Below are positions 51,102 through 62,811 of a stretch of DNA of 64,000 nt, piece by piece. The stretch is taken from assembly GCF_028009165.1 (NCBI RefSeq), contig NC_079243.1, positions 2,108,001 to 2,172,000 of the forward strand, given 5' to 3'. The notes below the pieces were generated by a model. That model was not told the origin of the DNA. It did not search any database and saw only the letters and a program-made list of their open reading frames with translations. The stretch's first letter is position 1. Each line of letters starts with the position of its first letter. The translations under genes were made by a program, and so were the position numbers. This stretch comes from Akanthomyces muscarius. Its lineage: Eukaryota; Ascomycota; Sordariomycetes; Hypocreales; Cordycipitaceae.

Positions 51102-52313
51102 CGCAACGTCAGCATCTTCCCTCCGACGTTACCCTTGTCAGGATTTCATTTTCCTTCGCAAACACCTTCTGCAATCTCGCATATTCTTTCTCCCCCATTA
51201 CCTGCCATCATCTAATGTCGTTCCCGACTGCAGACTCTTCTCGCAGCTGTTTCGCATCATCGTCGCATTTATTACAGCCTTTCTCTTTTGCTCCGGGGAT
51301 CGTACCACGCTGCTTCGAAGCACCCTCACACAAAAAGCTTATTTGCACAGCTTTCGCTCTTGGCCCTTATTTTTCCCTTTTCCCGAACGATGTGCCGCCC
51401 AATCTCGAATCTCCCAAAACTCAAATCAACGTTCGAGGCTTTACCAAGCAACCGCCATCAACTTTTGCGACCGTCCCGTGGTTCATGCTATATTTAGGCG
51501 GGCGGGGCACTGGGAGTGTTACCGCACTGCTCCAGTTGCATTACCTTATTACGGAGGTGATTGTCGCGCCAAGCACTGCAAGGGCCAGCCAAAGCCAATT
51601 ACAATTACAATTTCAACGTCTTGGCTGCTTTGACAACGTGCTTTCATAAAACATTGCCACGCTTCATGGCTGAGGCCGCTGCCAGCAATGGCAATGAGCT
51701 GCATTGATGGGCTTCTTGGCGGCCCGGCAGAGACAAATGGCCCTGAGATCTTTACCACAAACAAAAGGTGGTAGTGATAAGGTTACAACGGCCCGCCACA
51801 TTCGACCAGCTTCCTTTTCGAGAAGACCGGCCCGTCAATCTCGCCACCACGGCCATAACGGTATAAGTAAAATGCCGATAGAACCGTCGAGATGCAGTAG
51901 AATACGATTAAGAGCTTGAACCTCTGAGAGTGAGGCCGCGCAATCGTACACAATCCTACATACTCTTGTACCTAGGCCCGAGCTCAACCGAACTTGGCTA
52001 TGCCGCCAAACCGTTCGACGGCGCCTCCAGTCGCCGTCCAAACCCTGCTAACCCAGTCTTGAGCGGCTCGAAAAAAGAAAACAATGCGATAACTAGATAA
52101 AGTGCATTTCTGCGAGACACTGCAAAGCCCATTGTTTGAGATATTCCCACAGTCGTGCCTGTCAGCCCGGAGCCGTCTTGTTCCGAGAAGGGCCTACGCT
52201 CCGCTGCGATGAGTCAAACCCACCCGATCGTTTCGTGAGACGTTTCGTCCAACCAACGCATTCCTATCAAGGACAAGGAGCTTCAGAGTCATATCATTAC
52301 TGTCAAGATCATC

Positions 52314-53524
52314 ATGGCAGACACTTCAAACAATCACATTGCCGTGATTGGGTGAGTAATTATGCCCTCTGGCACTGCGTCCTGACCATGCCGGACATTG
52401 TAGCGCCGGTGTCATCGGCCTGTCTGTCGCACTGCAGCTGGCCCGCCGCGGATACCTGGTTACAGTTGTCGCGAGAGAGCTTCCAGGCGACTGGGATATC
52501 GATTATGCCTCTCCCAGAGCTGGCGCACACTTTCGGCCCGTTCCTGTCAAGACAGAGCAAGACGTATTTGAGAATACCTTGATGCGCCAGAGCTACGAGG
52601 AGCTGAAGCGCATAGCTGATGATCCCGACAAGAGAGATGCAGGGGTGGCTTTTATCCCGGCTATCGAGTACTTTGACAGAGCACCGACAGAGGATGAACT
52701 TGCCATGTTTGCCGCCTGGCCACAGTATCGCCTCTTGAATGCCGATGAATTGCCTAGTGCAGGAGCTGCCAGCAGCATCAGGGTCGGCCTGACGTATTAA
52801 GCGTGGGTCATTGACTCCCCAGCCTATCTGAAATGGCTTCAGCGCCAGGCAGAATCGCTCGGTGCTGTCTTTGTACGCACCAGACTTGGCGCTGCCGAAG
52901 AGGCGGATTCGTGGCCCAACAGCACCGCCAAGTCTTGGCATTGCCCAAAGTCGTCGTCAACGCGAGTGGAAGGGGTTTCGGAGACGCAAATTGCTTTCCA
53001 TCACGCGGCCAGTTTATGCTAATAACGAACGACTACCATTCCACAGTATCTCATCACTCCGCCGATGGCCATTCCACTGTCATCATTCCCAGGCCTCACG
53101 GGGGCACTGTGATAGGCGGGACCAAAGAGCCAAATAATTGGTCGCCAAACAATTCTCCATCAGCAATAGATGAGATTCTTCAGCGCATCGCAGTCGTCTG
53201 TCCGGATCTCCCGCAAGCCTTCACAGACGCTCCTCCATCGGCACCTACTATTCAGGTCCAACAGGCTTATATTAGCCGCAGACCAATGCGTAAGGGCGGG
53301 CTACGTCTCGATAAAGAAGTCCTTGCCATTTTAAAAACCTCCGATAACGGTCTGAAGAATGAGGAGGCCGCTATATCCATCGTTCACTGCTACGGCGCCG
53401 GCCCCAATGGATACAAGATTGGCTGGGCCGCGGCGTGCTGCCGCTCCTGTTGGCCAATGCTTCACTGCATAGGGCAACTGCACATTATGTCAGAATTGGT
53501 GCTTCAGTATACATATCTACATGA
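52314..53524 (+). pseudogene. Decayed D-amino-acid oxidase gene
   Basis: A start at 52314, a 52-nt intron (52352-52403) and VIGAGVIGLSVALQLARRGY (FAD-binding GxGxxG) mark the N-terminus of a DAAO-family flavoenzyme. DYASPRAGAHFRP and a long match to the family follow until an in-frame TAA at 52798-52800, inside GLTY-stop-AWVIDSP. Coding similarity continues past the stop. Near 52.92-52.94 kb the frame shifts to LPKVVVNASG and CFPSRGQF. Near 53.43-53.44 kb, after YGAGPNGYKIGWA, it shifts again to LLLANASLHRATA, and it ends at 53524. One nonsense change and two frameshifts make a functional enzyme unlikely unless these are sequencing errors. DAAOs deaminate D-amino acids in peroxisomes. Confidence 0.85.
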
Positions 53525-53577
53525 AAACAATACGCCTTTTGAACCCACACAGAGCCACCCAGGCATCATTACGTCTC

Positions 53578-54991
53578 TTATTGAATAATAACACCCTTGA
53601 ACCAGGACTTCATCTTCTTGGCGTTGTGGTCGGGCTTCTTGAAAAGATGCTCAACGAGAGCACCATCGTGAAGCTCTCGAGGAGCCTCGTAAGTGAGCAG
53701 GTCTACGCCAGGGGCTTCACGCTTGATCGTTTCAATCATGGCAAGACTGTGGTCGCGCAGGACTTCCCGACCGCCGTACGTAACATAGAGCTTGGGCGCA
53801 ACAGTGTCAAAATTCTGGAACCAGCCGTATTCGGCCTCAAGAGGACGCGACCAAGGGTCCGACAGATTCTTGACGGTGATACGCTTGTGAGGCTCGACCG
53901 ATTCCACACTCAGCTTCTGGATAATTGACGAACTGACCATGTCATTGTTGCCAAAGACGCGGAAGGACTCGGTGTCGTCGCTCTGGCCCAGCCAGGCCGA
54001 AACAAGGAAAGCGCCGGCAAAAGGCTCAGAGAGCTTGATCTCCGGAACACCCTCTTGCGTGTGGAGAGCGTGGCCAAGGAACTGCATGGTCAGGTTGCCA
54101 CCAGCCGAGTCACCGCCCACGATTATGTCGCTTGGCGAGAAGCCCTCGGCGCGAATCTCCTCGTAAGCCGCGACCGTCTGGCGCAGCGGGATGGGCAACA
54201 CGCCACGTGGCGCCAGTGTGTACTGCAGGAAAGCGACGGCCGTCTCGACGCCGGCCTCGACGCCCGACATGACGTAGGTGTTCCAGGCCCACAGGAAGTG
54301 GCCGTCGGAGGCTGGCAGGACATAGCCGCCGCCGTGGAGGAAGAGGACAATCTTTTTGGCCTTTTTGCGGTCGCCGAGCCAGAGAATGGCCGAGTCGTCG
54401 ACCCCCTTGTTGAGCTCCTGGACGTCGTAGACGATGCGGTTCTTGAAGTTGGGCGCGCTCCAGCGCTTGGCCGCGTACTTGATGAACTTGCCGTACTCTT
54501 GACGCGTCGTCGGCTGCAGCTTCTGAATCTCCTTGCCTGTCAGCGTGCCAAAGGTTGTGCGGACGATGGCGGCCAAGATCGCCGAGCGCGGCTTCATGCG
54601 GTAGATGACGGCCAGCACGAGCATGCGCAGAATGTTGATGGCCAGCTTGACGGGGACTAGAGGTTTGCGCCGAATTTTGTTAGCGACACGGGCGAGTGAC
54701 GGCTCGAGGCCATGCGGGACAACGTACAGATGGTGAGAAGCTTGACAATCATCGCCAGGCGCTCGCCGGCGCTCAGATCTGGCTTGCTCGGGAAGGGAGC
54801 CTACATTGCATCGTCAGTTGCTGTTTTTTGCAACAATCTGGTATTTCTTCATCTTCGGCCGCTTTCGTCACGCGACAGGACAAGAAAAGGAAAAAAAAAG
54901 TATGCCATTCCCATCTCTCAGTCGAGCGCGCTCACATTCATCGACTCAGAGCTTTCCCCTTCCACAAAAGGTGTGCGCGTAAGCTTACCAT
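53578..54991 (-). CDS. HSL-type alpha/beta-hydrolase (esterase)
   Basis: Three exons: an ATG-only first exon (54989-54991), 54728-54800, and 53578-54656, with introns of 188 and 71 nt. The product is 384 aa, starting MAPFPSKPDLSAGERLAMIV. A hydrophobic N-terminal helix pair (VKLAINILRMLVLAVIY) suggests membrane association. HGGG at residues 133-136 forms the oxyanion hole and GDSAGG holds the nucleophile Ser209, as in hormone-sensitive-lipase-family esterases. The C-terminal LHDGALVEH may carry the catalytic His. Fungal relatives include sterol-acetate and other ester hydrolases; the substrate here is not known. It lies head-to-head with an SDR gene, sharing a 1.2-kb promoter region. Its 3' end is only about 50 nt from the decayed oxidase. 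Confidence 0.88.
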
Positions 54992-56191
54992 GGTGAACGG
55001 GGTTCGTCCGGGATTTATCTCTCGAAATCGGGTGGTGTGGTCGCACAGGCTTGTGCCGAGGCGTCCGTAACAGGCAGGGAACAGAGACACGCTAGCAAAG
55101 CCCTTCCGGATCGCGTTGAAGCTGAGTAAGAAGGGAAAAAGAAGACAAAGTAAAGGGGAAAAAAGAATTGCAGAAGCCAGCAAGGTGAGAAGTCAAGTCA
55201 GGATCTATATTCAAGCCCCTGGAAGAGGTTGATCGCCTATTCAGTTGGTAGGCGCACGGCAGACGGGGCAATCCTTTTGCGAGTTGCCGAGGTTCGCTGG
55301 ACGCACTTGACATTGCCTCTCCGCACCGAGACTTGGCCCTCCACAACAGAGCTGGACCTTTTCCCGCAATCTTTGATCTGTGTGGAGTCAGGCTGGGCTT
55401 GCGCTGGAGCTTGAGCGCCCTCTAGTCTACAGTGAGTGGCTGGGTGGTTGACCACTCGCGTGCTACTAGAGCCTGGCGGCGTGCTAGCCCAAACGAGGCT
55501 ATTCAGTCCATCCCTTTGCGAGGGGTCCAGCCCGCTGGTGGCTTGCCCCTGTGGATCGCGGACCACGCAGGATCGGTTCGTGGGCCAGCTGTCTCAGCGC
55601 CTAGCTGTTGGCCGTGTGAGATGACGCACATGCAACCCTGCGGCGACCGAACAGACTTTACGTGTTGGCCGTTAGGCAAATCTAAAGTCTATTTACTTTA
55701 CTCACTGGTGGAGCTGGATTGGGAAGAACATATCTTTCGTTGCGGATCGTCTGTAGACGCAGGTGAGCAGAGGTGAGAAGTGGTGAGACTGAGCGCCCAA
55801 TTCCTACGGATTGCTGCGAAACCCGCATCCACATAGAGTAAGAAGCGATACGCATACGCGGCTCTGACGTGGGCCGGTGTAGAACAAAATTCATTGGGCT
55901 TATTATTCCCATCGATTCTAGCTTGGCGCCGCTTGCTCCGATGTGCCGAGTTGCGCGAAAATCGTACAGCGGCGAGTTGAGAGGCCTGTCTATAATGCGG
56001 CGGCGCTGCCAATACTGGGTGAGACGTGGGACCTTTGTGCCGGGAAGGATCAAATTGTTTATAAGGTAAGCCGGGTATCCAACACCTCACCTTGATCGCG
56101 ATTTTTTTCCCTCGTTCCTCAAGCCTCTGCGATTTCAATCCTGCTCCGTTCGCCGCTTTCCTTTCCCAATCCTCACATAGCCGCCGCAGCC
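54992..56191. other. Shared promoter region of divergent esterase and SDR genes
   Basis: 1.2 kb between the two start codons with no gene seen. The divergent layout permits co-regulation, but I could not identify a convincing shared operator. Confidence 0.5.
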
Positions 56192-57459
56192 ATGTTTACC
56201 AACCGCGAGGGCTTCAACATTGACGCCGTCGCCGGAACCGTCAGCCACGTCGTCAACCACCGCACCGCGCTTCCCGTCGCGCTCGGCCTCTCCCTCGAGC
56301 CGCTCCTCGCGCGCTGGGCTCCCGACCTCCTCACCCAGCTCCTGCGCAACGAGACTGCCGCCAAGTTTCTGCGCTTCGCGGCCGGCCACGCGGGCCTGCG
56401 CCGGCCGGCGTGGGCCGTAGCCCTGCTCACGTCGGCGTGGGCGCTCAGCCGCTGGCTCACGCACAAGAGTACCAACAACTGGGTCGAGGACCCGACGTGG
56501 GATTTTGACCGCGAGATTGTGCTCATCACCGGCGGCAGCAGCGGCATCGGCGCCGCCGTCGCGCAGGAGTTTCTGCGCCGCAACAAGCGCACCAAGGTCG
56601 TCGTCGTGGATGTCGGCGAGCTCAAGTGGCAGGCGCCGGCCGGCAGCAGCGTGCAATTTTACAAGTGCGACCTGACGGACGCGGCCGCCGTCAAGGACAT
56701 GGCGGACAAGGTGCGCGAGGAGGTGGGCCACCCGACGGTGCTGTTCAACAATGCGGGTGTCGCGCGCGGCTCGCCGATCCTGCTCGCCCCGCCAGAGGAC
56801 CTTGAGCTCGTCATCAAGACGAACCTTCTGGCGCAGTACTACGTCACGCAGCAGTTCCTGGGGGACATGGTCCGCAGGGACCACGGGCATATTGTGTACT
56901 CGGGCTCTCTGAGCTCTGTGATTGCGGGACCGAGCATTGGGCCTTATTCGTCCACAAAGGCTGGCCTCTCTGCCATGCACGACGTAAGAGGCTTCTCATT
57001 TCAACTGTCAATGTATGCTGACCCGTCTTTCTCTCTAGGCTCTTCAGCTGGAACTCAAGTTCATGTATGACGCGCCTCGCGTCCGCCAGACGCTCGGCAT
57101 CTTTGGCTTCATCCGCACGCCCATGGTCGGCGCCGCGGCCAAGGGCGGCAGCTTCGCCGTGCCCTTTCTCGAGATCGAGACGGTGGCGGAGTCGATTGTG
57201 GATTCCGTCTACAGCACATACTCGAGCACGGTCTACAAGCCCGGCGCCGCTGGCTTCAGTGCCGGTTTGGTAAGCAGAACCCTCTGAAGGATGCAAACAG
57301 AAACACGAAAATCATGCAAGGCGGACGACTAACTTGATGTAACAGAGAGGTGCTCCTACTTGGATGCTGACAAACTTTCGATTTGGCTTTGGCGCGGGCT
57401 TGGCGAAGCTGCGCATGCCGGCGTTTGGCGAGGCGATCCGCAAGATTACGCAGAGGTAA
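56192..57459 (+). CDS. Short-chain dehydrogenase/reductase, membrane-anchored type
   Basis: Three exons (56192-56983, 57039-57269, 57346-57459) with introns of 55 and 76 nt, giving 378 aa. The first 110 residues are a family-specific extension with a hydrophobic stretch around AWAVALLTSAWAL, probably a membrane segment. The Rossmann core holds TGGSSGIG (113-120), a basic and acidic cofactor region ending VVVDVGEL, NNAG, and the catalytic YSSTK (Tyr252, Lys256). VVVDV suggests NAD(H) preference. The layout resembles fungal relatives of the 17-beta-hydroxysteroid/retinol dehydrogenase (RDH/DHRS) group on the ER or lipid droplets, which interconvert lipid alcohols and ketones. Its promoter faces the esterase gene. 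Confidence 0.88.
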
Positions 57460-57694
57460 ATAATTGTGTATATAAGAGGACGTAGTGCGCCAGGTCTTTT
57501 ACGCTCGGCGTGGCACGTACCGAGCCCGATTATAAACGTCATTTCAGCAGCCTTTTTCTCTTTTTTCGTGCATATAGAATAATAGCATGGTTGACATTCA
57601 CGTATCTGCGTTGATATTGTTTATGTAAGAAGTGCATTACAGTTGACTAAATATCTATCTATCTGGTTCTAGAACACATCATCACCCGTCCCAT

Positions 57695-58556
57695 CTACAG
57701 CGGCAGCAGTCCATCGTACGAAATGACCTTGCCCGCATCCCCATCCCTCTCGCCCTCCACCACGGTTCTCATCAGCCGTCCTCCCTTGCGCGGGTGGTCC
57801 AGGTTCAGCGCCTTGACCAGCTCCGGCTTGCCGCCCAGGTTCGTCGCCAGCATGCCCGGCCCGACGGCCCACACCCGGACGCCGTCGGCCTGCAGCTTGT
57901 GGTTCCAGTCGAGCATGAGCATGTTGAGCGCCGTCTTGCTGCAGCGGTAGCCAATCGTCTCGAAGCCCACGGCGGGCTTCGGCCAGCCGGCGGGCTGCGG
58001 CGGCGTGGGAAAGTACTTTACCGCGGCCTGCGTGATCTGCGACAGGCCGGCGACGAAGAGGAGCCGTGGCGAGGAGGAGGCCAGGAGGAGGGGCATAAAG
58101 GTGTGGGTGACGATGGTGGTTCCGGTCACGTTGACGTCGTAGGCCCGGTTGAAGCAGTCGCGGAGGGATAACTGGCCGTCGCTGTACTTGATGTCAAACG
58201 TGGCGCCTGTCGTGTGCCGAGAGTCAGCTGTGCGTGATTCAGTGTGAAAGGGGGTATTGGGAAGTCGTACCTGCGTTGTTGATGAGGGCGTCAATCTTGG
58301 GATTGGTCGACTGCACGGCGGCAAAGGCGGCGTTGATGGACTCGTCGCTGGTGAGATCCATCTGCACGACCTGGATGGTGTTGGCTGAGGAAGGGACCTC
58401 GTTCTTGATCTGATCGCTGGCAGCGGTGCCATTCTCCAGAGAACGGCTGGTCATGATGATGTGGTATGGCTTGGGTGCCTCGTAGAAGGACTTGACAATC
58501 TCGTAGCCAAGGCCGCTGTTGGCACCCGTGACGAGGACGACAGTAGGGGAAGACAT
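57695..58556 (-). CDS. Classical short-chain dehydrogenase/reductase, 265 aa
   Basis: Two exons, 58271-58556 and 57695-58206, flank a 64-nt intron, giving 265 aa. TGANSGLG near the N-terminus binds the dinucleotide, MTSRS follows strand 2 and favours NADP(H), and NNAG spans the splice junction as the family motif. The catalytic pair is in YRCSKTALN (Tyr182, Lys186). GPGMLATNLGG is the usual loop after the active site. It resembles carbonyl-reductase-like cytosolic SDRs. Its 3' end converges on that of the larger SDR, with about 235 nt between them. Substrate unknown; many such genes act in detoxification or secondary metabolism. Confidence 0.9.
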
Positions 58557-60673
58557 GTTGAGTGTTGTTGTATTTATTAAAGGGAAGAGTATGCTGAATA
58601 ATGTGGTAGGATGTGATTGATGAACTTGTTCTGATTTATTTTGTCCTTTTTCAAAAGGGGGACAGAGGCTTTATATAGATATCATGAGGAAGAACTGAAC
58701 AGGATCCAAGACTTGGGCAATAGAGATATTTACACCCGCTACGGGTCCATTCTTGGGTAGAAGGCGGGTGAGAATCAGCGCCGGTGCAGGGACGCATTCA
58801 GATTCGCACGTACCCTGTGCGAATCCCGGAGTTAAGTGGGCACCTCCGGGCCAGACGGGCGGACGAGGCCCGGACATGCAAGCATCGGCGCCCGGAGAGG
58901 AGGAACCTGCCGTCGAGGTCTTCAAGCGCCATGACGGTCTTGATGGATCTAGATTCTAGGTATTTCTTGAGAGGGACCCGGACATTAGCTCTGTGTTGTC
59001 CGGACTCGTGCAGACTGTAGGGACTCGTGTCCGCACCTCACGACTCGATAGAACCTGTAGGTTTAATTCTGGTAAATGATATTTGTTAATTTTGCTCGCA
59101 ACAACGAGCTTTTGATACATGATCAGCTTAAGATGGACCTATTCTCAAAGGCCATACAACAATGTGTTGTGCTGGTGGTGCTGGCATAAGGGCAGACACA
59201 CGCGACCCAGTGGCCATGCTGCGGCACCACGCCACGAGAGGTAGTCTTTGTTTTCCTCCAATCAGTCTTTAATGGCTCTCTTTCAATGCTTCCCAATTTC
59301 TACAGTTTGGCCTTGCTCAAATAGCATAGTGTAGCAGTAGCATAGGGAAGCTTGCGGGCACTTGTAAGTTAAATCCGACCATCCCCTTTTTGGTAACCCA
59401 ATCATAGACGATTTTATCGCAAGGCAGACAATATGCATGGACCAAGCCCCCCAATCTTTTTTTTTTGTTAAATAGAGAGAATTCTAATCTCGAGTAGTAT
59501 AGCACACGTTCTTTACCAAGATAAGTCGTCGCGGGGCCCGACATTCATCCTGTCAAGTTGTGAGAAAGTCTCCAAGCCCGACGTACCAATGGCCCCCAAA
59601 GGGTCCTCCAACTTCAGTTTCATCGACCTTGAGCTGAAGTATTGGGTCTTTTTAGAATCTCAGGACTCGATTTTATTTTGCGACATTTTCTTCCTAAGTT
59701 TTGGTGGGCAGATCCTTTTTCTCAACCTGGGCCTTCCCCCCCTCAATCACCAATAACCGCCCGCTCAGTCTGGGTGCGGCATTTGTAGCGAAAATCTCAC
59801 AGCTACACTGCTGACCATCTTCTGCAGCATCTCATGCCAATGCTTAATCTCGCAACCAGCAGCGAATATCATTGTAAAGAGCAGCGCGACGTCATGACGT
59901 GACTCGCCATACCAACTTCTGCGGCCCCTGTTCCCACCAGGTAATATCGTCCGACCTGGCCCCATCGTTACGCGATTTTAGTGCTACGATCGCTCCAGAA
60001 TCGGGTGCGCTAGTTGCACTCAAAGCCCAGGCGGCAATAAACAAACCCAGCCCGTTTCGGCGTTTTTCTCTCTTGCGGTAGGGGGCTCGTCTCTGGTGAG
60101 AATCTGCCTCTGCAGCGCTGCATGATACATCAGCCCATGCGTACATGACTGCAGGAGACTCTGCAGGACCCTGAAAGCGGCTCAGCCACGTTACGTCTTT
60201 CCGGTCGGGTGGCGAGCTGAGCCCTCCAAAGAGATTGGCACATGCCGGCACCCATCTCCCGGCTATATGCCACGACGACCACGACATGTCAATCCTGTGC
60301 TACCACGATGGGCGCGATAGTCCCCACGAATAAGACAAATCTCGCAGTAATTGCAACGTGAATGATCACATCTCATCCACACAAGCCAGCGCTCAAAGTG
60401 TAATCGGCCTCATGGCTGAACGTTCCGTCTCCGTCTGGTGTGTTCTCCGGTTGGCGTTGCACTAGAGGCGGGGGCCTCGGCTTTTCCCCAGCTTTAAATG
60501 ACCAGCTTGGCTGTCAGTTGTCAGTCAAGCTCATATCACGGCTGCATGCCGGGTCACGTCTTTCCCCCCTCCCTCCGTCTGCGATTTATCCGCTGCGCCG
60601 AGAAGTCTGTGGTTGCAGGTTGCCTCAATTCCAACGCGGCCCAAAACAACGCACGCCAAGTCATTCAGCAGCC
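58557..60673. other. Intergenic region between divergent SDR and monooxygenase genes
   Basis: 2.1 kb with no supported gene. Both neighbours read away from it, so it holds two promoters. A GC-rich stretch at about 58.73-58.88 kb contains short inverted words (for example GCGAATCC near 58825) but does not fit a 5S rRNA or tRNA by eye. Confidence 0.5.
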
Positions 60674-62582
60674 ATGGCCGCAGAAAAGAATACCATCACG
60701 TACAGCCAGTTTGCCTGCATCGGCACTGGCTTCTCGGGCATCGGCCTGGGCGCGACCCTGAAGCGATGGTACAACATCTCCGACGTGGTGCTGTTTGAGC
60801 GCGAGAGCAAGCTGGGCGGCACATGGCTCATCAACCAGTATCCAGGTCAGCGCTGGTCCTTTCATACCACCCGTAAATAATTCTAACCATTTATTTTCTT
60901 CCCTTTTCAGGATGCGCTTGTGACATCCCTGCACCGCTGTACAGCTTCTCCTTTGAACCCAACGGCGAATGGAACGCGCTCTTCAACGTGCAGACCGACA
61001 TTCTCGGCTACCTGGCCAACGTCGCGGAAAAGTACGACCTCGTGTCCAAGATGCGCTTCAACTCGACCGTCGAGCGCTGCGAGTGGAACGAGGCCCGCGC
61101 CCGCTGGCGCATGGACGTTCGCGACAACAAGACCGGCACCGTCTTCTACCACGAGTGCAAGTTTCTCTTCAGCGGCGTCGGCCAGCTGATCCAGCCGCGC
61201 ATCCCCGACTTCCCCGGCATCGACACCTTCCGCGGCGACATGTTCCACGCCGCGCGCTGGAACCACGACGTGTCCGTCAAGGACAAGAACGTCGTCGTCG
61301 TCGGCAACGGCTGCACGGCCAACCAGATCGTGCCCGCCATCGTCCGGGACACCAAGTCGCTGACGCAGATTGTGCGCTCCAAGCACTGGATCGTCAAGCC
61401 GCCGCTGATGCCCAACGTGCGCCTCATGAGCTTCCTCTTCCGCAAGATCCCCGGCCTGCTCAAGCTGATGCGCCTGGCCATCTGGCTGGCGCTGGAGAAC
61501 TCGTGGCGCGCCTTCTATGCGACGAGCTACGCCGCCGCCCTGCGCAAGGGCGCCGAGGACACCACGCGCGCCTACATGAAGGAGCTCGCCCCGGCCAAGT
61601 ACCACGACATGCTCATCCCCGACTTCCCCATCGGCTGCAAGCGCCGCATCTTCAACCCGGGCTACCTCGAGTCCCTCAACGAGGAGAATCTCACACTGAC
61701 GGACAATGCCATTCTCGAAATCGTCCCCGAGGGCGTGCGCACAAAGGACGGCGTCATCGAGGCCGACGTCATTGCGCTCGCTACGGGGTACATTACAAAC
61801 AGCTTCCTGCCCCGCGTCCAAGTCGTCGGCAAGAACGGCGAGTCCGCCGAGGAGCACTGGAAAAAGACCAACGGCGCCGGAGCGTATAATACCGTATTGC
61901 TCAGTGGTTTCCCCAACTTTTTCATGATTCTAGGTAAGCTTCGTCTTTAAGGCGCGTCGCTTCTCGACAGAACAAAAGGCTGACAAGATATTCCAGGCCC
62001 CAATAGCGTCACCGGCCATACCTCGACCGTTTTTGCCATTGAGAATGCCATCAATTACTCGCTGCGCATCCTCAAGCCCGTGCTGGACGGCGAGGCCACC
62101 TCCATCGACTGCTCGCAAGAAGCCGAGGACCGCTGGGATCAGAAGATACAAGACGGTCTGCAAAAGACGGTGTGGAAAGACGGCAACTGCGACAACTGGT
62201 ACTCTCGCGATGCCCAGGGGAAGCAGGCCCGCAACGCGTCGACGTATCCCTTTACGCAGGGTCACTTTTGGTACAAGTGCGTCTTTCCAGACTACGAGGA
62301 CCTGGCATACACTGTAAGTTTCTTTCCTCCAACATTCCGTGGTCGGTCGTTTGACCTCGTGCTGACCCGGGTCCATAGCCCGCCCTCGACCGCCGGGCAA
62401 AGAAGCTCGGCCGCTACCTCAAGATTGCCGCTCTTGCACTTGCGCTCTTCGCGTCTTTCAAGGCGGCACGCGCCGTCAGGGAGGACGGCCTCAAGAGTGT
62501 CGTCCAAGGCTACGCCATCCAGGCTTTCATCAAGTTTCACATGCTTCGCATGCGCGTCCGACAAGCCATCGGCGCCAAATAG
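60674..62582 (+). CDS. Baeyer-Villiger-type flavin monooxygenase
   Basis: Four exons (60674-60845, 60911-61933, 61997-62313, 62379-62582) give 571 aa. GTGFSGIG (residues 17-24) binds FAD, and GGTWLINQYPGCACD is typical of the family. GNGCTANQ binds NADPH. FRGDMFHAARW (164-174) matches the Baeyer-Villiger fingerprint FxGxxxHxxxW, with Asn instead of the usual Pro or Asp after Trp. ALATGYITN is the third family motif. Exon 4 ends with a hydrophobic segment (LKIAALALALFASF) and basic tail, so the enzyme is probably anchored in the ER membrane. Such enzymes insert oxygen beside a carbonyl to form an ester or lactone, or oxidise S or N. The first intron contains a stop; all junctions keep frame. 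Confidence 0.93.
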
Positions 62583-62811
62583 AAATGTAGATGCTTGCCA
62601 AGAGAGTCCGCAATTTATTCGCAGAGGGTTGCGCTGGAATGTAAACCATGTCATTTTTGATAGCGCAGATTTGTATCCAAACTCATTCACAGTAAATTCG
62701 CCATTATTTTAGTGTAACATCTCTATTTGACCATGACAGCAGTTGTCGATTGTGTACAGTGGTTATAAATACATGGTAGCCAGCGGCCCCCTTTTTCTTC
62801 TTCCCTCGTAT

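Larger units (their letters stand above)
50238..52313. other. Intergenic with two simple tandem repeats
   Basis: No gene supported. Two overlapping plus-strand frames of 232 and 233 codons cover 50935-51649, but both run through a CAGCTGCC repeat and lack motifs. The left end is the promoter of the aspartic protease, with a 15-bp tandem repeat. The right end is the promoter of the decayed oxidase. Confidence 0.5.

Noticed and set aside
50935..51649. Two overlapping plus-strand frames of about 232 codons
   Set aside because: Both run through a simple CAGCTGCC repeat, overlap in different frames and show no motif; both cannot be coding and neither is supported.
58730..58880. Possible 5S rRNA or tRNA
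   Set aside because: A few words such as GCGAATCCCGG recall 5S rRNA, but the conserved internal promoter order and pairing are not present.
45259..62582. Full secondary-metabolite biosynthetic cluster
   Set aside because: No polyketide synthase, peptide synthetase, terpene cyclase or pathway-specific Zn2Cys6 regulator is visible in the interval.
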